DNA of 64,000 bases, from contig CAMJIA010000001.1 of assembly GCA_946405695.1 (NCBI GenBank), positions 1-64,000 on the forward strand. Reading direction: 5' to 3'. Positions 1-10,200 of the stretch are shown here, piece by piece (the first letter of the stretch is position 1; every line of letters begins with the position of its first letter). The DNA is from an uncultured Prevotellaceae bacterium (lineage in GTDB: Bacteria; Bacteroidota; Bacteroidia; Bacteroidales; Bacteroidaceae). A model generated the notes under the pieces. It had not been told where the DNA came from, did no database searches, and saw nothing but the letters and a program-made list of their open reading frames with translations. The position numbers were made by a program, and so were the translations under genes.

Positions 1-60
1 CGTAATATTGATGAAAAATGTGTAATTTTGCAGCATGAATACTATTTACAAAGAGAAAAA

Positions 61-1143
61 ATGAAAAAGAACCTGTTTTTGACAATGGTCCTGATGTGCA
101 TCTTCGCACAGGGACTGGTGGTGACGTCATGCTCCAGCAAAGACGACGAGAAGACGGAGGCACCACAGAAAGAGTACTTCACCCTATGGAACGACTGCGA
201 GGCGCTGAGGACGCTGAAGGCGTATGTGGAGGATGTGACCAACCAGAACTCCAAGAACTTCATTCCCGAGGAGGACCGCATAGCCACGTTCGACATGGAC
301 GGTACGTTCGTGGGGGAGCTCTACCCTACTTACTTTGAGTACAACATGCTGGAATACCGCGCACTGGACGACCCCACATACAAGGACAAGGCCCCCGACG
401 ATGTGCGCGAGGCGGCACAGAACATTCGCGACTTCGTGCGCGAGGGCAAAAAATTGCCCGACCACTTCGACATGGTTCACGCCTATGCGGCAGCGAAGGC
501 CTATGCCGGCATGACCATCGCTGAGTTTCACGACTATGTATTGAACTACGCCAAGGAGCCTGCCAACGGTTTCAAGGGGATGACCTATGGCGAGAGCTTC
601 TACAAGCCCATGCTGGAGGTATTCAACTACCTGAAAGCCAACGGATTCACCTATTATGTGGTGTCTGGTTCAGACCGCTTCATCTGTCGTGCACTGGTGG
701 AGTCGATAGGCATTGAACCCAACAGGGTGATTGGCATGGACGTGTGTCTGAGCTCTAACAAACAGGGTGAGAATGTGGGTGTGGACTACACCATGGGCAA
801 GGAGGAGTATCTGGTGCGCACGGACAGCCTCATCATCAAGAACCTGAAGACGAACAAGGTGAGACAGATCAGTCAGGAGATTGGCAAGGTGCCCGTGCTG
901 TCGTTTGGCAACAGCAGCGGCGACCAGGCCATGCACAACTACTGTCTGAGCAACAAGCAATACCGCACAGCCACCTTCATGCTCGTTGCCGACGACGATG
1001 AGCGCGACCACGCCAACCTGACAGAAGGTGCCAAGCGTGAGGCAAAATGGCGCGAGAACGGCTACACCGTCATCTCCATGAAGAACGACTTCAAGACCAT
1101 CTACGGCTACGGCGTGGAGAAGACGAAGTTCACGTTTGAATAA
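61..1143 (+). CDS. HAD-superfamily phosphatase, lipoprotein
   Basis: This 360-residue protein starts with a lipoprotein signal peptide whose lipobox Cys is residue 24 (VTSC), so it is probably anchored on the periplasmic side of a membrane. The haloacid dehalogenase fold is shown by motif I at residues 77-82 (FDMDGT, nucleophile Asp78 and acid/base Asp80), a motif II-like VVSGSD near 213 and a motif IV-like GNSSGDQAMH near 290. These predict a Mg-dependent phosphomonoesterase; the substrate cannot be told. I chose ATG 61 over an in-frame ATG at 28 because the signal peptide begins there. A TAATTTTG -7 box lies at 23-30, which would put the earlier ATG at about the transcription start. The gene appears monocistronic, with a hairpin just after the stop. 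Confidence 0.85.
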   Translation: MKKNLFLTMVLMCIFAQGLVVTSCSSKDDEKTEAPQKEYFTLWNDCEALRTLKAYVEDVTNQNSKNFIPEEDRIATFDMDGTFVGELYPTYFEYNMLEYRALDDPTYKDKAPDDVREAAQNIRDFVREGKKLPDHFDMVHAYAAAKAYAGMTIAEFHDYVLNYAKEPANGFKGMTYGESFYKPMLEVFNYLKANGFTYYVVSGSDRFICRALVESIGIEPNRVIGMDVCLSSNKQGENVGVDYTMGKEEYLVRTDSLIIKNLKTNKVRQISQEIGKVPVLSFGNSSGDQAMHNYCLSNKQYRTATFMLVADDDERDHANLTEGAKREAKWRENGYTVISMKNDFKTIYGYGVEKTKFTFE

Positions 1144-1150
1144 ACAAAAA

Positions 1151-1184
1151 CTTTCGCAAGCAGGACTTGCGAAAGCTTCTGTTT
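1151..1184. terminator. bidirectional intrinsic terminator
   Basis: A perfect 10-bp inverted repeat (CTTTCGCAAG / CTTGCGAAAG, 5-nt loop) lies between two convergent genes. On the minus strand it is followed by a clean T-run (TTTTTGTTT), so it best serves the kinase-like gene at 1219; on the plus strand the trailing sequence is only partly T-rich. Confidence 0.8.
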
Positions 1185-1218
1185 CTTGTGGTTAGTGGTG
1201 AGAAATAAACGCTCGCCA

Positions 1219-2133
1219 CTAATTTTTTTGTGCAGGTGCTCCGTGGTAAATGACGAGACCCTCGATGGGACTCTGCAGGATATTGCCCACGGTGAAGCCC
1301 TCGGCATGGGCGGCCTCCTCCAGCTGCTCCTGATAGTGGTGGGCCATAGAACCCACGAAGTGCACGGGCAGGTCGGGACGTTTGTAGGGCACGATGTTCT
1401 TGCGGAAGAAGTCGCGGAAATTGTCGATGACCAACTGCTTGATGTAAGGATTGGCGATGTGGTCCATGATGAACGGCGACAGCGACGCCAGCCAGCGGTT
1501 GACCATCGGCTCGCGGTACACCTTCTGGATGATGTCCTTCTGTTCCCACTTGTTAGCCGTGAGGAACTCGTCACGGACATCGGCCAGCGCAGGATTCTTG
1601 AAGATGGCGTTCAGGAACAGGCGACCCAGCACGGAGCCACTGCCCTCGTCGCCAAGGATATAACCCAGCGCGGGCGTGTTCTGGACAATGTTCTCGCCAT
1701 CGTACAGACAGCTGTTGGCACCCGTACCGAGGATGCACGCCATGCCAGCCTCGTGACCACACAGCGCACGGGCAGCCGCCATCAGGTCGCTATGCACCTC
1801 GACGGTCTTGGGCGACAGCTCTTCGTTCATGAGCTGTATCATCATAGGTACGTGCGCGGGCGTGCAACCACTGCCATAGAAGAAGAGGTGCAGGTTCTGC
1901 AGCAACGGGCTCTCCAGCACGCCGGACTCAATGAGCTTGGCACGAGGGAAACTCGACAACTGAGGCAGCAACTCGCGCTCAATGATGTCGCGAATGTCAC
2001 CTGCCGTCTGATGGATGGGGGTGATGCCTTGGGTTCGGAACGTAGCGATTTCCTCGCTCTTCAACAATGGGTTAGTAGAGTGCAGGAGCGTCCAGTCAGT
2101 CTTGGTGCTTCCACTGTCAGCAATGAGTATCAT
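1219..2133 (-). CDS. BadF/BadG-type N-acetylglucosamine kinase-like ATPase
   Basis: A 304-residue ASKHA-fold protein of the BadF/BadG/BcrA/BcrD family, which in Bacteroidetes is usually taken to be an N-acetylglucosamine kinase. The phosphate-1 loop is at residues 5-14 (ADSGSTKTDW), the connect/phosphate-2 region has ILGTGANS, and GDEGSGSVLG is the adenosine-side motif typical of GlcNAc kinases. The expected role is cytosolic amino-sugar phosphorylation for wall recycling or catabolism. The open frame reaches 2286, but the upstream part lies in an AT-rich promoter region and family members begin at MILIADSG, so I set the start at 2133. It is transcribed divergently from the MscS-like gene. 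Confidence 0.82.
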   Translation of the reverse strand: MILIADSGSTKTDWTLLHSTNPLLKSEEIATFRTQGITPIHQTAGDIRDIIERELLPQLSSFPRAKLIESGVLESPLLQNLHLFFYGSGCTPAHVPMMIQLMNEELSPKTVEVHSDLMAAARALCGHEAGMACILGTGANSCLYDGENIVQNTPALGYILGDEGSGSVLGRLFLNAIFKNPALADVRDEFLTANKWEQKDIIQKVYREPMVNRWLASLSPFIMDHIANPYIKQLVIDNFRDFFRKNIVPYKRPDLPVHFVGSMAHHYQEQLEEAAHAEGFTVGNILQSPIEGLVIYHGAPAQKN

Positions 2134-2149
2134 ATCGGTCTGTATTTTT

Positions 2150-2225
2150 GATTTTGCCACAAAATTACAAAATAATTTATAATGCATAATGCATAATTCA
2201 TATTTTTTTTCTAAATTTGCACGAA
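2150..2225. promoter_or_regulatory. AT-rich divergent promoter with TAATGCAT repeats
   Basis: This spacer separates two divergent genes. It holds a minus-strand TAATTTTG-type -7 box (read from CAAAATTA), tandem ATAATGCATAATGCATAAT palindromic units and a plus-strand AAATTTGC. Similar units occur in three other divergent spacers (15343, 33530, 36913). Confidence 0.5.
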
Positions 2226-2245
2226 AATTGATAGAAGAAGGCAGA

Positions 2246-4570
2246 ATGAAGAGAATATTGACCATCTTGCTGGTGCTGCTCACCACACTGAGCGCTCAAG
2301 CTGTGCTGAAAGAGAAAGACCTGCAGCAGACCCTGCAGATACTGCGCACCGAACTGACGTTGCACCACCGCGAACTGTCGCAACAGATAGAGATGAACCG
2401 CAAGCAAAGCGACCAGGTGCGGCAGCGACTGATGGAGACCATGCAGCGCTCGAACCAGAATTCGCTGATGCTCTACTCGCAGAAGCTGGACTACGTCTTC
2501 GACCTGACCTACGCCTGTCATGAGGCCACCGAGCAGTATCAGGACTTCCGTCGCCAGCAGCTGCCCTTCAAGATGTTCATGGACAAGACCGACTCGGAGA
2601 TAGCGCGCTACGACTCGCTCATCACCTCGCTGAAGTCGATGCCCGTCACCCTGCTAGACGACAGAGGAAAGACCGACCGAAACGTCTGCATGACGCTGGC
2701 CACGAACATCCGCAACTCGCTGGAGGAGAACCGCACCACGCTGCAAGACTACATCCGTTACTACGACATGACGGAGAATCGCCTGAGCAACCTGAACGAC
2801 TATGCCCAGAAGCGCTATTACGACATACAGACCAACATCTTCAAGAATGGTGGCGACAGCTACTTCGCCATCCTCAAGAGCTGGAGCCGCTACTGGCGGA
2901 CCATGGAGCGTACGGTAGAGAAGAAATACCGCCCCAACGCCCATTCGCAGTGGGACAGCCGCTGGATTTTCGGCCTGCTCATCTCCACCATTTTCTATGC
3001 CATCATTGCCTCACTGCTCAACTTCCTAGCCATTCGCTTCGTGGTGCCCAAGCGCTTCCGCACGCCGGAGTTCATGAAGAAGCGCACCTGCATCACGCTG
3101 GCTACGACAACCATCACCTTCGCACTGATTCTGGGTATCACGCTGGCGCTGACCGACCAGAACTTCTTCATCATGGCGGCCAATCTGCTGGTAGAATATG
3201 CATGGCTGTTGGGCGTAATACTGATATCCCTGCTACTACGTGTGACGGGTAATCAGATCAAGAGTGCCTTCCGCATCTATACCCCCCTACTCTTCGTAGG
3301 TTTTCTGGTTATCGCCATCCGCATCATCCTGATACCTAACGAGTTGGTCAACATCACCTTTCCACCCATCCTGCTCATCTGTGCGCTGTGGCAGTGGAAC
3401 GTGATACACCGCCACAACAAGAATGTACCCCGCTGGGATATGTTCTATACCTATATATCACTGATCGTCTTTATCATCAGTGTAGGGTGCTCATGGTCAG
3501 GCTACACGCTGCTGGCCGTACAGATTCTCATCTGGTGGATCATGCAGCTGACGTGCATCCTCACCATCACCTGTGTCAGCCAATATCTGAAGCTCTATGG
3601 CGTACGCCACCACTTTGGTGAGCTCCCTATTACTAAGACATGGAGCTACGATCTGGCCTACGAGGTACTGCTACCCGTGATGGGTGTCTGCTCTGTGATG
3701 ATTAGCGTCTATTGGGCTGCCGACGTCTTCAACCTCAGCGACCTTTGCTGGAAGTATTTCAAATACTACTTTGTGAACATGCAGAACCTGAAGCTGAGCA
3801 TCCTGACGCTGGCAATGGTGGTGACGCTGTGGTTCTTCTTCAGCTATATCAACCGCACCGCCCTGCAACTGTTGCGCATGCACTTCGAGGATAAAGACCC
3901 CGAAACGGCAGCAAGCCGCGAGGTGATGGGCAAGAACGTGCTGCAGGTAGTGGTCTGGGGCTCATGGTTCCTCATAACGATGGCTATCCTCAACGTCTCT
4001 ACAGAGTGGTTGCTGGTCATCACCGGAGGTTTGTCAACAGGTATCGGTTTCGCCTCGAAAGACATCATCGAGAACATCTACTACGGTATCTCACTCATGA
4101 CAGGACGCATCAAGGTGGGCGACCTTGTGCAGATTGACGATACGACAGGACGCGTGTCAAGCATTAACTACACATCGACCGTCATCGAAGCCCTGACGGG
4201 TGAGGTTATCACCTTCCAGAATGCCCAGCTGTTCTCGAAGAACTACAAGAACCTGACACGCAACCACGGCTACGTGCTGCAGAAGATTCCCTTCGGTGTG
4301 GCTTACGGTTCGAATATTGCACAGGTAAAGCGACTGATAGAGGACGCCGTCAACGACCTCCATATGGATGGTACGGACCCCTCGAAAGACGTCTTTACCC
4401 GTGTCACTGAGTTAGGCGACAGCAGCGTCAACTTCAAACTTTTCGTTTGGACAGAGCCACTGATGCGTAGTGCCGTCACCGCCCAGGCACTGACCACCAT
4501 CTACGACACCCTGAACGAGAACGGCATCGAAATCCCATTCCCACAGCAGGATGTGCATATCAGGAATTGA
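2246..4570 (+). CDS. MscS-family mechanosensitive channel, large
   Basis: This 774-residue inner-membrane protein should open under membrane tension and release solutes on osmotic downshift. It has a signal peptide (residues 1-18, ending in LSAQ) and a coiled-coil-rich periplasmic region to about residue 235. Several membrane helices between about 245 and 600 follow, then the conserved MscS module: the pore-lining helix with STGIGFASKDIIEN, the beta domain with GDLVQIDDTTGRV and a C-terminal alpha/beta region. At more than twice the size of E. coli MscS it resembles the MscK/YbdG-like large class. I chose ATG 2246 because the signal peptide starts there; the frame extends upstream to 2189 without a sensible N-terminus. 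Confidence 0.9.
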   Translation: MKRILTILLVLLTTLSAQAVLKEKDLQQTLQILRTELTLHHRELSQQIEMNRKQSDQVRQRLMETMQRSNQNSLMLYSQKLDYVFDLTYACHEATEQYQDFRRQQLPFKMFMDKTDSEIARYDSLITSLKSMPVTLLDDRGKTDRNVCMTLATNIRNSLEENRTTLQDYIRYYDMTENRLSNLNDYAQKRYYDIQTNIFKNGGDSYFAILKSWSRYWRTMERTVEKKYRPNAHSQWDSRWIFGLLISTIFYAIIASLLNFLAIRFVVPKRFRTPEFMKKRTCITLATTTITFALILGITLALTDQNFFIMAANLLVEYAWLLGVILISLLLRVTGNQIKSAFRIYTPLLFVGFLVIAIRIILIPNELVNITFPPILLICALWQWNVIHRHNKNVPRWDMFYTYISLIVFIISVGCSWSGYTLLAVQILIWWIMQLTCILTITCVSQYLKLYGVRHHFGELPITKTWSYDLAYEVLLPVMGVCSVMISVYWAADVFNLSDLCWKYFKYYFVNMQNLKLSILTLAMVVTLWFFFSYINRTALQLLRMHFEDKDPETAASREVMGKNVLQVVVWGSWFLITMAILNVSTEWLLVITGGLSTGIGFASKDIIENIYYGISLMTGRIKVGDLVQIDDTTGRVSSINYTSTVIEALTGEVITFQNAQLFSKNYKNLTRNHGYVLQKIPFGVAYGSNIAQVKRLIEDAVNDLHMDGTDPSKDVFTRVTELGDSSVNFKLFVWTEPLMRSAVTAQALTTIYDTLNENGIEIPFPQQDVHIRN

Positions 4571-4601
4571 AACTGAATAACAATAGTGACAGACGACAAT
4601 C

Positions 4602-4640
4602 AAAATAAGGTGAGCCTTGCGACTCACCTTATTTTTATTT
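4602..4640. terminator. bidirectional intrinsic terminator
   Basis: A 12-bp stem (AAATAAGGTGAG / CTCACCTTATTT) with an 8-nt loop and A/T tracts on both sides. It separates the convergent MscS-like gene and the outer-membrane protein gene and can serve both. Confidence 0.85.
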
Positions 4641-4664
4641 GTTTCTTAAACTAAATTCTCTAAA

Positions 4665-5243
4665 TTAGAAGTTGTAGTATGCACCGAAACTGATGCTATT
4701 AAGAAGATTCAAACCATAAGAGTTGTTACGGTAAGCATCCTTAATCCAGCTATGATTCCAATACAGACCTTTACCCAGGTGAGAGACGAGAGTTACCTTA
4801 TCAGATACGGCATAAGCAATACCAGGAACAACAGCAGCACCGAACTGATTAACGTTATTCTCACCACCACGGAAGTGATTTGTAGTATAGTTGATACCAC
4901 CATCAATGAAAGCAGAGAAGTTGCCAGCCTTTACAAATGTGTAACGAAGATAAGGATTGATAGTGTAAGCGTTAGCACTTAACGTTCCCAATACACCAGG
5001 CGTTGTTCCCATGAGCTCATCCAAATCAAAGTTATTTGTATAACAATAACCAAGCTTAATTGCTACTGCAAAATTGTCATCAAGGTTATAACCAATCTCA
5101 GGAGCGATGTCAAAAGTCTTAGCAGTCTCATCTGATCCGTTTGTGTGATTACCAGTGAAACCGATTTCACCACCTACCCATACCTGAGCGTTCATTGTAG
5201 CTGCTACTGCGACTGCAGCCAGAGTCATCATAATCTTCTTCAT
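4665..5243 (-). CDS. outer-membrane beta-barrel protein
   Basis: A 192-residue protein with a clear Sec signal peptide (cleavage after about residue 19, MNAQ|VW) and alternating hydrophobic strands ending in the aromatic C-terminus ISFGAYYNF, typical of small OmpW/OmpX-like eight-stranded barrels (porin-family/OMP_b-brl). The exact function is unknown; such barrels are often abundant surface proteins. On the minus strand a CAAAATTA (-7 box TAATTTTG) lies at 5325-5332, giving a leader of about 75 nt. It is monocistronic and closed by the bidirectional hairpin at 4602. Confidence 0.85.
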   Translation of the reverse strand: MKKIMMTLAAVAVAATMNAQVWVGGEIGFTGNHTNGSDETAKTFDIAPEIGYNLDDNFAVAIKLGYCYTNNFDLDELMGTTPGVLGTLSANAYTINPYLRYTFVKAGNFSAFIDGGINYTTNHFRGGENNVNQFGAAVVPGIAYAVSDKVTLVSHLGKGLYWNHSWIKDAYRNNSYGLNLLNSISFGAYYNF

Positions 5244-5433
5244 AATTTTTTTCTTTTAATAGATTAATGAATAAAATGCGTTCTTTCTCAAAGTTGTCTT
5301 AACGAATTTTTCGTTTTGACGGCGCAAAATTAAGAAGAAAAACTTTACACCGCATCAAATTTTCCTAAAAATTGCATTTTTGACTAAAATCATTGACTAA
5401 AATCAAGTAAATGGGGGGAAAATTGCTAAAAAA

Positions 5434-5465
5434 TTTGCTTTTTTGGTAACTTCTTCGTAACTTTG
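5434..5465 (+). promoter_or_regulatory. Bacteroidetes-type promoter of kdsA
   Basis: TTTG at 5434-5437, a 20-nt spacer and TAACTTTG at 5458-5465 match the Bacteroidetes primary sigma consensus at ideal spacing. Transcription should start near 5472, about 20 nt before the kdsA ATG. Confidence 0.75.
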
Positions 5466-5491
5466 CAAGGTATTATGTAAGCACAAGAGAC

Positions 5492-6253
5492 ATGAGAAAG
5501 ACGTTTATTGCAGGCCCATGCGTGATAGAATCCGCCGAATTGTTGGATACGGTGGCTGCCAAACTGGTGGAAATCAACACGAATCTGGGTACTGACATCA
5601 TATTCAAGGCATCGTTTGACAAGGCCAACCGCACCTCCGTGCATTCGTTCCGCGGACCAGGCATTGACAAAGGTCTGCAAATGCTGAGCGACGTAAAGTC
5701 TAAATATGGACTGCGCATACTGACCGACATCCACGAAGCCTGGCAGGCTGAACCTGCAGGTCAGGTGTGCGACGTGCTGCAGATTCCTGCCTTCCTCTGT
5801 CGCCAGACCGATCTGCTGCTGGCTGCTGCCAAGACTGGCAAGACGGTCAACATCAAGAAAGCCCAGTTCCTGAGTGGCCACGACATGAAATACCCCGTAG
5901 AAAAAGCCCGCGATGGCGGTGCCAAGGAGGTTTGGCTCACGGAGCGTGGTAACATGATGGGCTACAACAATCTGGTGGTTGACTTCCGTAACATCCCTGA
6001 TATGCTGGAGATTACAGATACCGTCATCATGGACTGCACACACAGCGTACAACGTCCTGGCGGTGCAGACGGCAAGACAGGCGGTGACCGCCGCTTTGTG
6101 CCTCAGATGGCAATGGCCGCCAAGGCCTTTGGTGCTACTGGCTGGTTCTTTGAGGTACATCCCACCCCAGACCAAGGACTCAGCGATGCCGCCAACATGC
6201 TGGAGCTGGATGCGCTTTGCGATTTAGTCGCAAAGCTAGTGAAAAGTGAATAG
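5492..6253 (+). CDS. kdsA: 3-deoxy-8-phosphooctulonate (KDO-8-P) synthase
   Basis: A 253-residue cytosolic enzyme that condenses phosphoenolpyruvate with arabinose 5-phosphate to KDO 8-phosphate, the precursor of the lipopolysaccharide inner-core sugar. Family signatures are the N-terminal AGPCVIES, FKASFDKANRTS, the substrate loop SFRGPG, TDIHE, and the C-terminal EVHPTPDQGLSD. It is somewhat shorter than the E. coli enzyme (about 284) but no conserved block is missing. The next gene makes its substrate arabinose 5-phosphate, so the pair forms a logical KDO operon. The stop codon sits inside a short heptamer repeat. Confidence 0.96.
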   Translation: MRKTFIAGPCVIESAELLDTVAAKLVEINTNLGTDIIFKASFDKANRTSVHSFRGPGIDKGLQMLSDVKSKYGLRILTDIHEAWQAEPAGQVCDVLQIPAFLCRQTDLLLAAAKTGKTVNIKKAQFLSGHDMKYPVEKARDGGAKEVWLTERGNMMGYNNLVVDFRNIPDMLEITDTVIMDCTHSVQRPGGADGKTGGDRRFVPQMAMAAKAFGATGWFFEVHPTPDQGLSDAANMLELDALCDLVAKLVKSE

Positions 6254-6265
6254 TGAATAGTGAAA
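6238..6265 (+). repeat. AGTGAAW heptamer repeat, four copies
   Basis: Four consecutive heptamers AGTGAA(A/T) begin at 6238, 6245, 6252 and 6259. They overlap the kdsA stop codon and fill the short gap to kdsD. This is a microsatellite-like spacer. Confidence 0.8.
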
Positions 6266-6269
6266 AGCA

Positions 6270-7217
6270 ATGACAACAAGAGAGATCGCTATACAATGTC
6301 TAAAAGATGAGGCACAAGCCGTGCTCGACCTGATACCAAAGATGGACGAAGACTTCGACCGCGCCGTAGACCTGATTATGGACTGCAAGGGCAAGGTCAT
6401 CGTAACAGGTGTAGGCAAGAGCGGGCACATCGGTGCTAAGATTGCCGCCACACTGGCCTCAACAGGAACACCATCGTTCTTCATCAATCCGCTGGACGTC
6501 TATCATGGTGACCTGGGCGTAATGTCTCAGGGCGACGTGGTGGTAGCTATCTCTAACTCCGGCCAGACCGACGAATTGCTGCGCTTCATCCCCATGGTGC
6601 TGCACATGCAGATTCCCATTATCGGTATGAGCGGTAACCCACAGTCACTGCTGGCGAAATACTCTACCTGTCATCTGAATGTCAGCGTAGAGAAAGAAGC
6701 CTGTCCGCTGAACTTAGCACCAACCAGTAGCACCACCGCAACCCTCGCGATGGGTGACGCACTGGCCATCGCACTGATGGAGAAACGCCACTTCCGTCCA
6801 CAGGATTTCGCTCAGTTCCATCCAGGCGGAGAACTCGGCAAGCGTCTGCTGACCACTGCTCAGGATGTGATGATAACAGAAAACCTGCCCATACTCTCTG
6901 CCGGCATGCATCTGGGCAAGGCCATTATAAATGTCAGCAAAGGCAAGCTGGGACTGGGCGTAGCTGTTGAAGACGGCAAGATAGCAGGCCTTATCACCGA
7001 CGGCGACATACGTCGTGCTATGGAGAAGTGGCAGGCAGAATTCTTCAACCACACCGTAGAGGACATCATGACACGTACTCCAAAAACGGTTGGCCCGCAG
7101 GCTAAGATATCGGATATCCAGAAGATGATGAACAAACATAAAATCCATAACGTTCTGGTAGTGGACAACGACAACCGACTAATCGGTATTGTGGACCGCT
7201 ACGCGTGCGTACTATAA
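6270..7217 (+). CDS. kdsD: arabinose-5-phosphate isomerase (KpsF/GutQ family)
   Basis: A 315-residue isomerase that converts ribulose 5-phosphate to arabinose 5-phosphate, the substrate of KdsA. An N-terminal SIS domain (about residues 35-170) shows TGVGKSGHIGAKIAATLASTG and SNSGQTDELL. HPGGELGKRL links it to two C-terminal CBS domains (about 205-265 and 275-315) that may sense a nucleotide. It lies 16 nt after kdsA and is almost certainly co-transcribed. The family also includes GutQ paralogues, but the neighbour favours KdsD. Confidence 0.93.
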   Translation: MTTREIAIQCLKDEAQAVLDLIPKMDEDFDRAVDLIMDCKGKVIVTGVGKSGHIGAKIAATLASTGTPSFFINPLDVYHGDLGVMSQGDVVVAISNSGQTDELLRFIPMVLHMQIPIIGMSGNPQSLLAKYSTCHLNVSVEKEACPLNLAPTSSTTATLAMGDALAIALMEKRHFRPQDFAQFHPGGELGKRLLTTAQDVMITENLPILSAGMHLGKAIINVSKGKLGLGVAVEDGKIAGLITDGDIRRAMEKWQAEFFNHTVEDIMTRTPKTVGPQAKISDIQKMMNKHKIHNVLVVDNDNRLIGIVDRYACVL

Positions 7218-7231
7218 TATATATAAGGTAT

Positions 7232-10200
7232 ATGAAGATACTGAAAAGACTACTCATAATCCTCATGCTGGCGTTGCCGATGGCTGCTGCCGGCGTCTAC
7301 TTATTTAAGACTCTCGACGCTCATAACGGATTAACTATCAGTCAGATAAACTGCATCCTTAAAGATTCACGTGGATACATCTGGCTGGGAACGCCCGCCG
7401 GCCTTTATCGTTACGACGGCTACACATTCCACAACTTCCAATGCAACTCTCAGGACGGTTCGTCACTGCCCGACAGCTATATCATCAGCATTCAAGAGAC
7501 ACTAGAGGGAACACTATGGGTTGAGACGGCAGCAGGCTTCTGCGTCTACCATCCACAGGGTGAGAACTTCGAGCGCGACATGAAACAAGTTTATGGTCGC
7601 ATGGGAATAGAAGGAACACCCAACGTGGTGTATATTGACAGCCATAAAAACTTCTGGGCCGCCATCCCCAATAAAGGCGTCGTGGCCTACAACATGCAAC
7701 AGCAGTTACTCTATGAATTCGGTTATACCGACGACTCCCATGGCGTACCGCAAGGTGTTATCACCTCTATCAGCGAATGCCGCGACGGCGCACTGATTGT
7801 CTATGAGGACGGTCGCATCGTATGCTGCGACGTCATGCACCAACAGCATACTGTATGGAAGACGGACTTCATTGCCCAGCAGCATCTGCGCAGGTCTGCA
7901 ACACTGAAAGCCTTTGCCGACCAGATGGATAACATCTGGCTCTACGGACAAGGAACGCTGATGCTTTACAACAAGAGCACCAATACATGGAACACTACTA
8001 TCGGCGACCAGTTGGGGATGACGGGTAACAGTACCGACCACAGCGTTAACGGCATGGCAGGCGACCGCAAGGGTAATATCTGGATAGGCACCGACCGCAA
8101 CGGACTGATTCGTGCCAACGTGAACACGCTGGCAATGGAGCCAGTAGCCCCACGAGGTGCCAACAACCAAGCACAGGGACTAACACAGGAAGTGATTGGT
8201 ATCCAGAGTGTTTATATCGACGACACCGACCTGTTATGGGTTGGTACAGAGAAATCCGGACTGGCTTTCTACGGCGACAATATCTATAAATTCAAGTCGT
8301 TGTTAAACGGTGACATTACCGCCATCGCAGAAGACAAGGACGGCAAGATATGGTATGGTACAGGTGACAAAGGCATTATCGACTATGACGGTCCGTTGGC
8401 CAGCCATAAGGTAACCTGCATGACAACAACCCCGGACGGTAGCCTGTGGGTGGGTTCCAAGCAGAACGGTATCACTCGCATCAAGAATGGCAGCAGCACT
8501 TTCTATTCCGCTGCCCGCGACAGCCTGAAGACGCTCATCGACGATCATATCAACGCCCTCAGCTGCGATAAGACCGGTAACCTCTGGATAGCCACCAATG
8601 GCGGTCTGCAAGTGTATAATCCCAAAATGAACACGTTCTCCTCATATACCCGGGAGAATGGCATGCTGAACACCAACAACATCACATCACTGTTCTATGG
8701 CACTAATAACAACCTGCTGATAGGTACTGCCGAGGGCCTGGTTGTGCTTAACCTGTCAACTCGCGAGAAGACTGTGCTGACTGGTAACTTCTCCAATATG
8801 AAGTCGTTTACGAACAACTATATCACCCAGATATACGAAGACTCCAGAGGACTGCTATGGATTGGTACACGTGAAGGAATAAATATCCTGAACCCTGTCA
8901 ACGACGAGCTCAGTCTGCTGACAGAAAAAGACGGCCTGTGTAACAACTCTATCTGCGGTATTGCTGAAGACAAGAACCACAGCATCTGGATTACCACCAG
9001 CAATGGTGTCAGCCGTATCGTTGTACAGCGTAACCATGAGGACGAGACCTTTAACTATGGTCTTTATAACTACAGCATCAACGACGGTCTGCAAAGCAAC
9101 GAATTCAATATGGGCTCTATCCTTACCAAGAAGAATGGAGAGGTGCTGTTTGGTGGACTGTTTGGTGTTAACTGGGTACGTCATAGCACCAAAGACGAGC
9201 AGGCTTCGCTGCCTCGCGTCATGCTTACCCAGCTGTTTGTCGGCGAACAGGAGATTCTGACTGGCGTCAACTACGATGGTAACATCATCCTGCCACAGGC
9301 CCTCAACGAAAGCAACAAAATAGAACTGCTCAACAGTCAGAACACCATCACCATCAAGTTTGCCGCAGGAAACTACAACCAAGGAGAGCGTCTGCAATTC
9401 ATGTACTGGATGGAAGGACTGGACAATGACTGGCGCAACGGCGATGCCCTACTCCACGGCGTCCGTTTCAACCATCTGGGCAGCGGTGACTTCAAGCTGC
9501 ACGTCAAAGCCATGAGTGCCGATGGTGCTGTCAGCAACCAAGAGCGCATTCTTGAAATACACATTGACCGTCCTTGGTGGCTGTCGTGGTGGATGCTGAC
9601 TTTCTATGTCATCATTCTGATTATCATCGTCGTCATTTGGCGTTATGGCATAAATAAATACAAAAAGGCTTGGAAGAAACGCCATACCGTCATTGAGGAA
9701 CTGACACGCCAGCGTGAGGAAATCAAGCTTGCCAGCGACGAGTTGCGCCAGCCTATGGCACGCATGACCACCATCATCGGTGACATGTCTATGAAAGAAC
9801 AGACGCTGGAAGGTCGTGAACAGTTGAACTCACTGCATTTCCAGCTCTTACAGATTATCACCCGTATCTCTGAGATGCAGAGCACACTGGAGAATCCGGA
9901 AAAGAAAGCAGAGTCTACTGCCAAGGACCGTCTGGAACTGAACGAAGAGGGTGAAATCGAACTGGCTGTCACCACCGGACAGCAGCTGGCTCTTGACATC
10001 AAACCTATACGTTTTGAGGGACAGACCCAGAAATTCTGTGTGGTATTCATCGACAACAACCGTGAATTCCTGCACTTCATGAGAGCTCACTTGTGTGAAA
10101 TCTACGATTTCCACGTGTATGACAATATCAAGGATGCCCTCCCCGACATTGACACCTTGAAAGCCGATCTCATCGTCTGCAAACACAATATGGGTGACAG

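Noticed and set aside
1186..2151. Plus-strand frame of 321 codons opposite the kinase-like gene
   Set aside because: It is the complement of a clear ASKHA kinase gene, and its translation has no recognisable domain.
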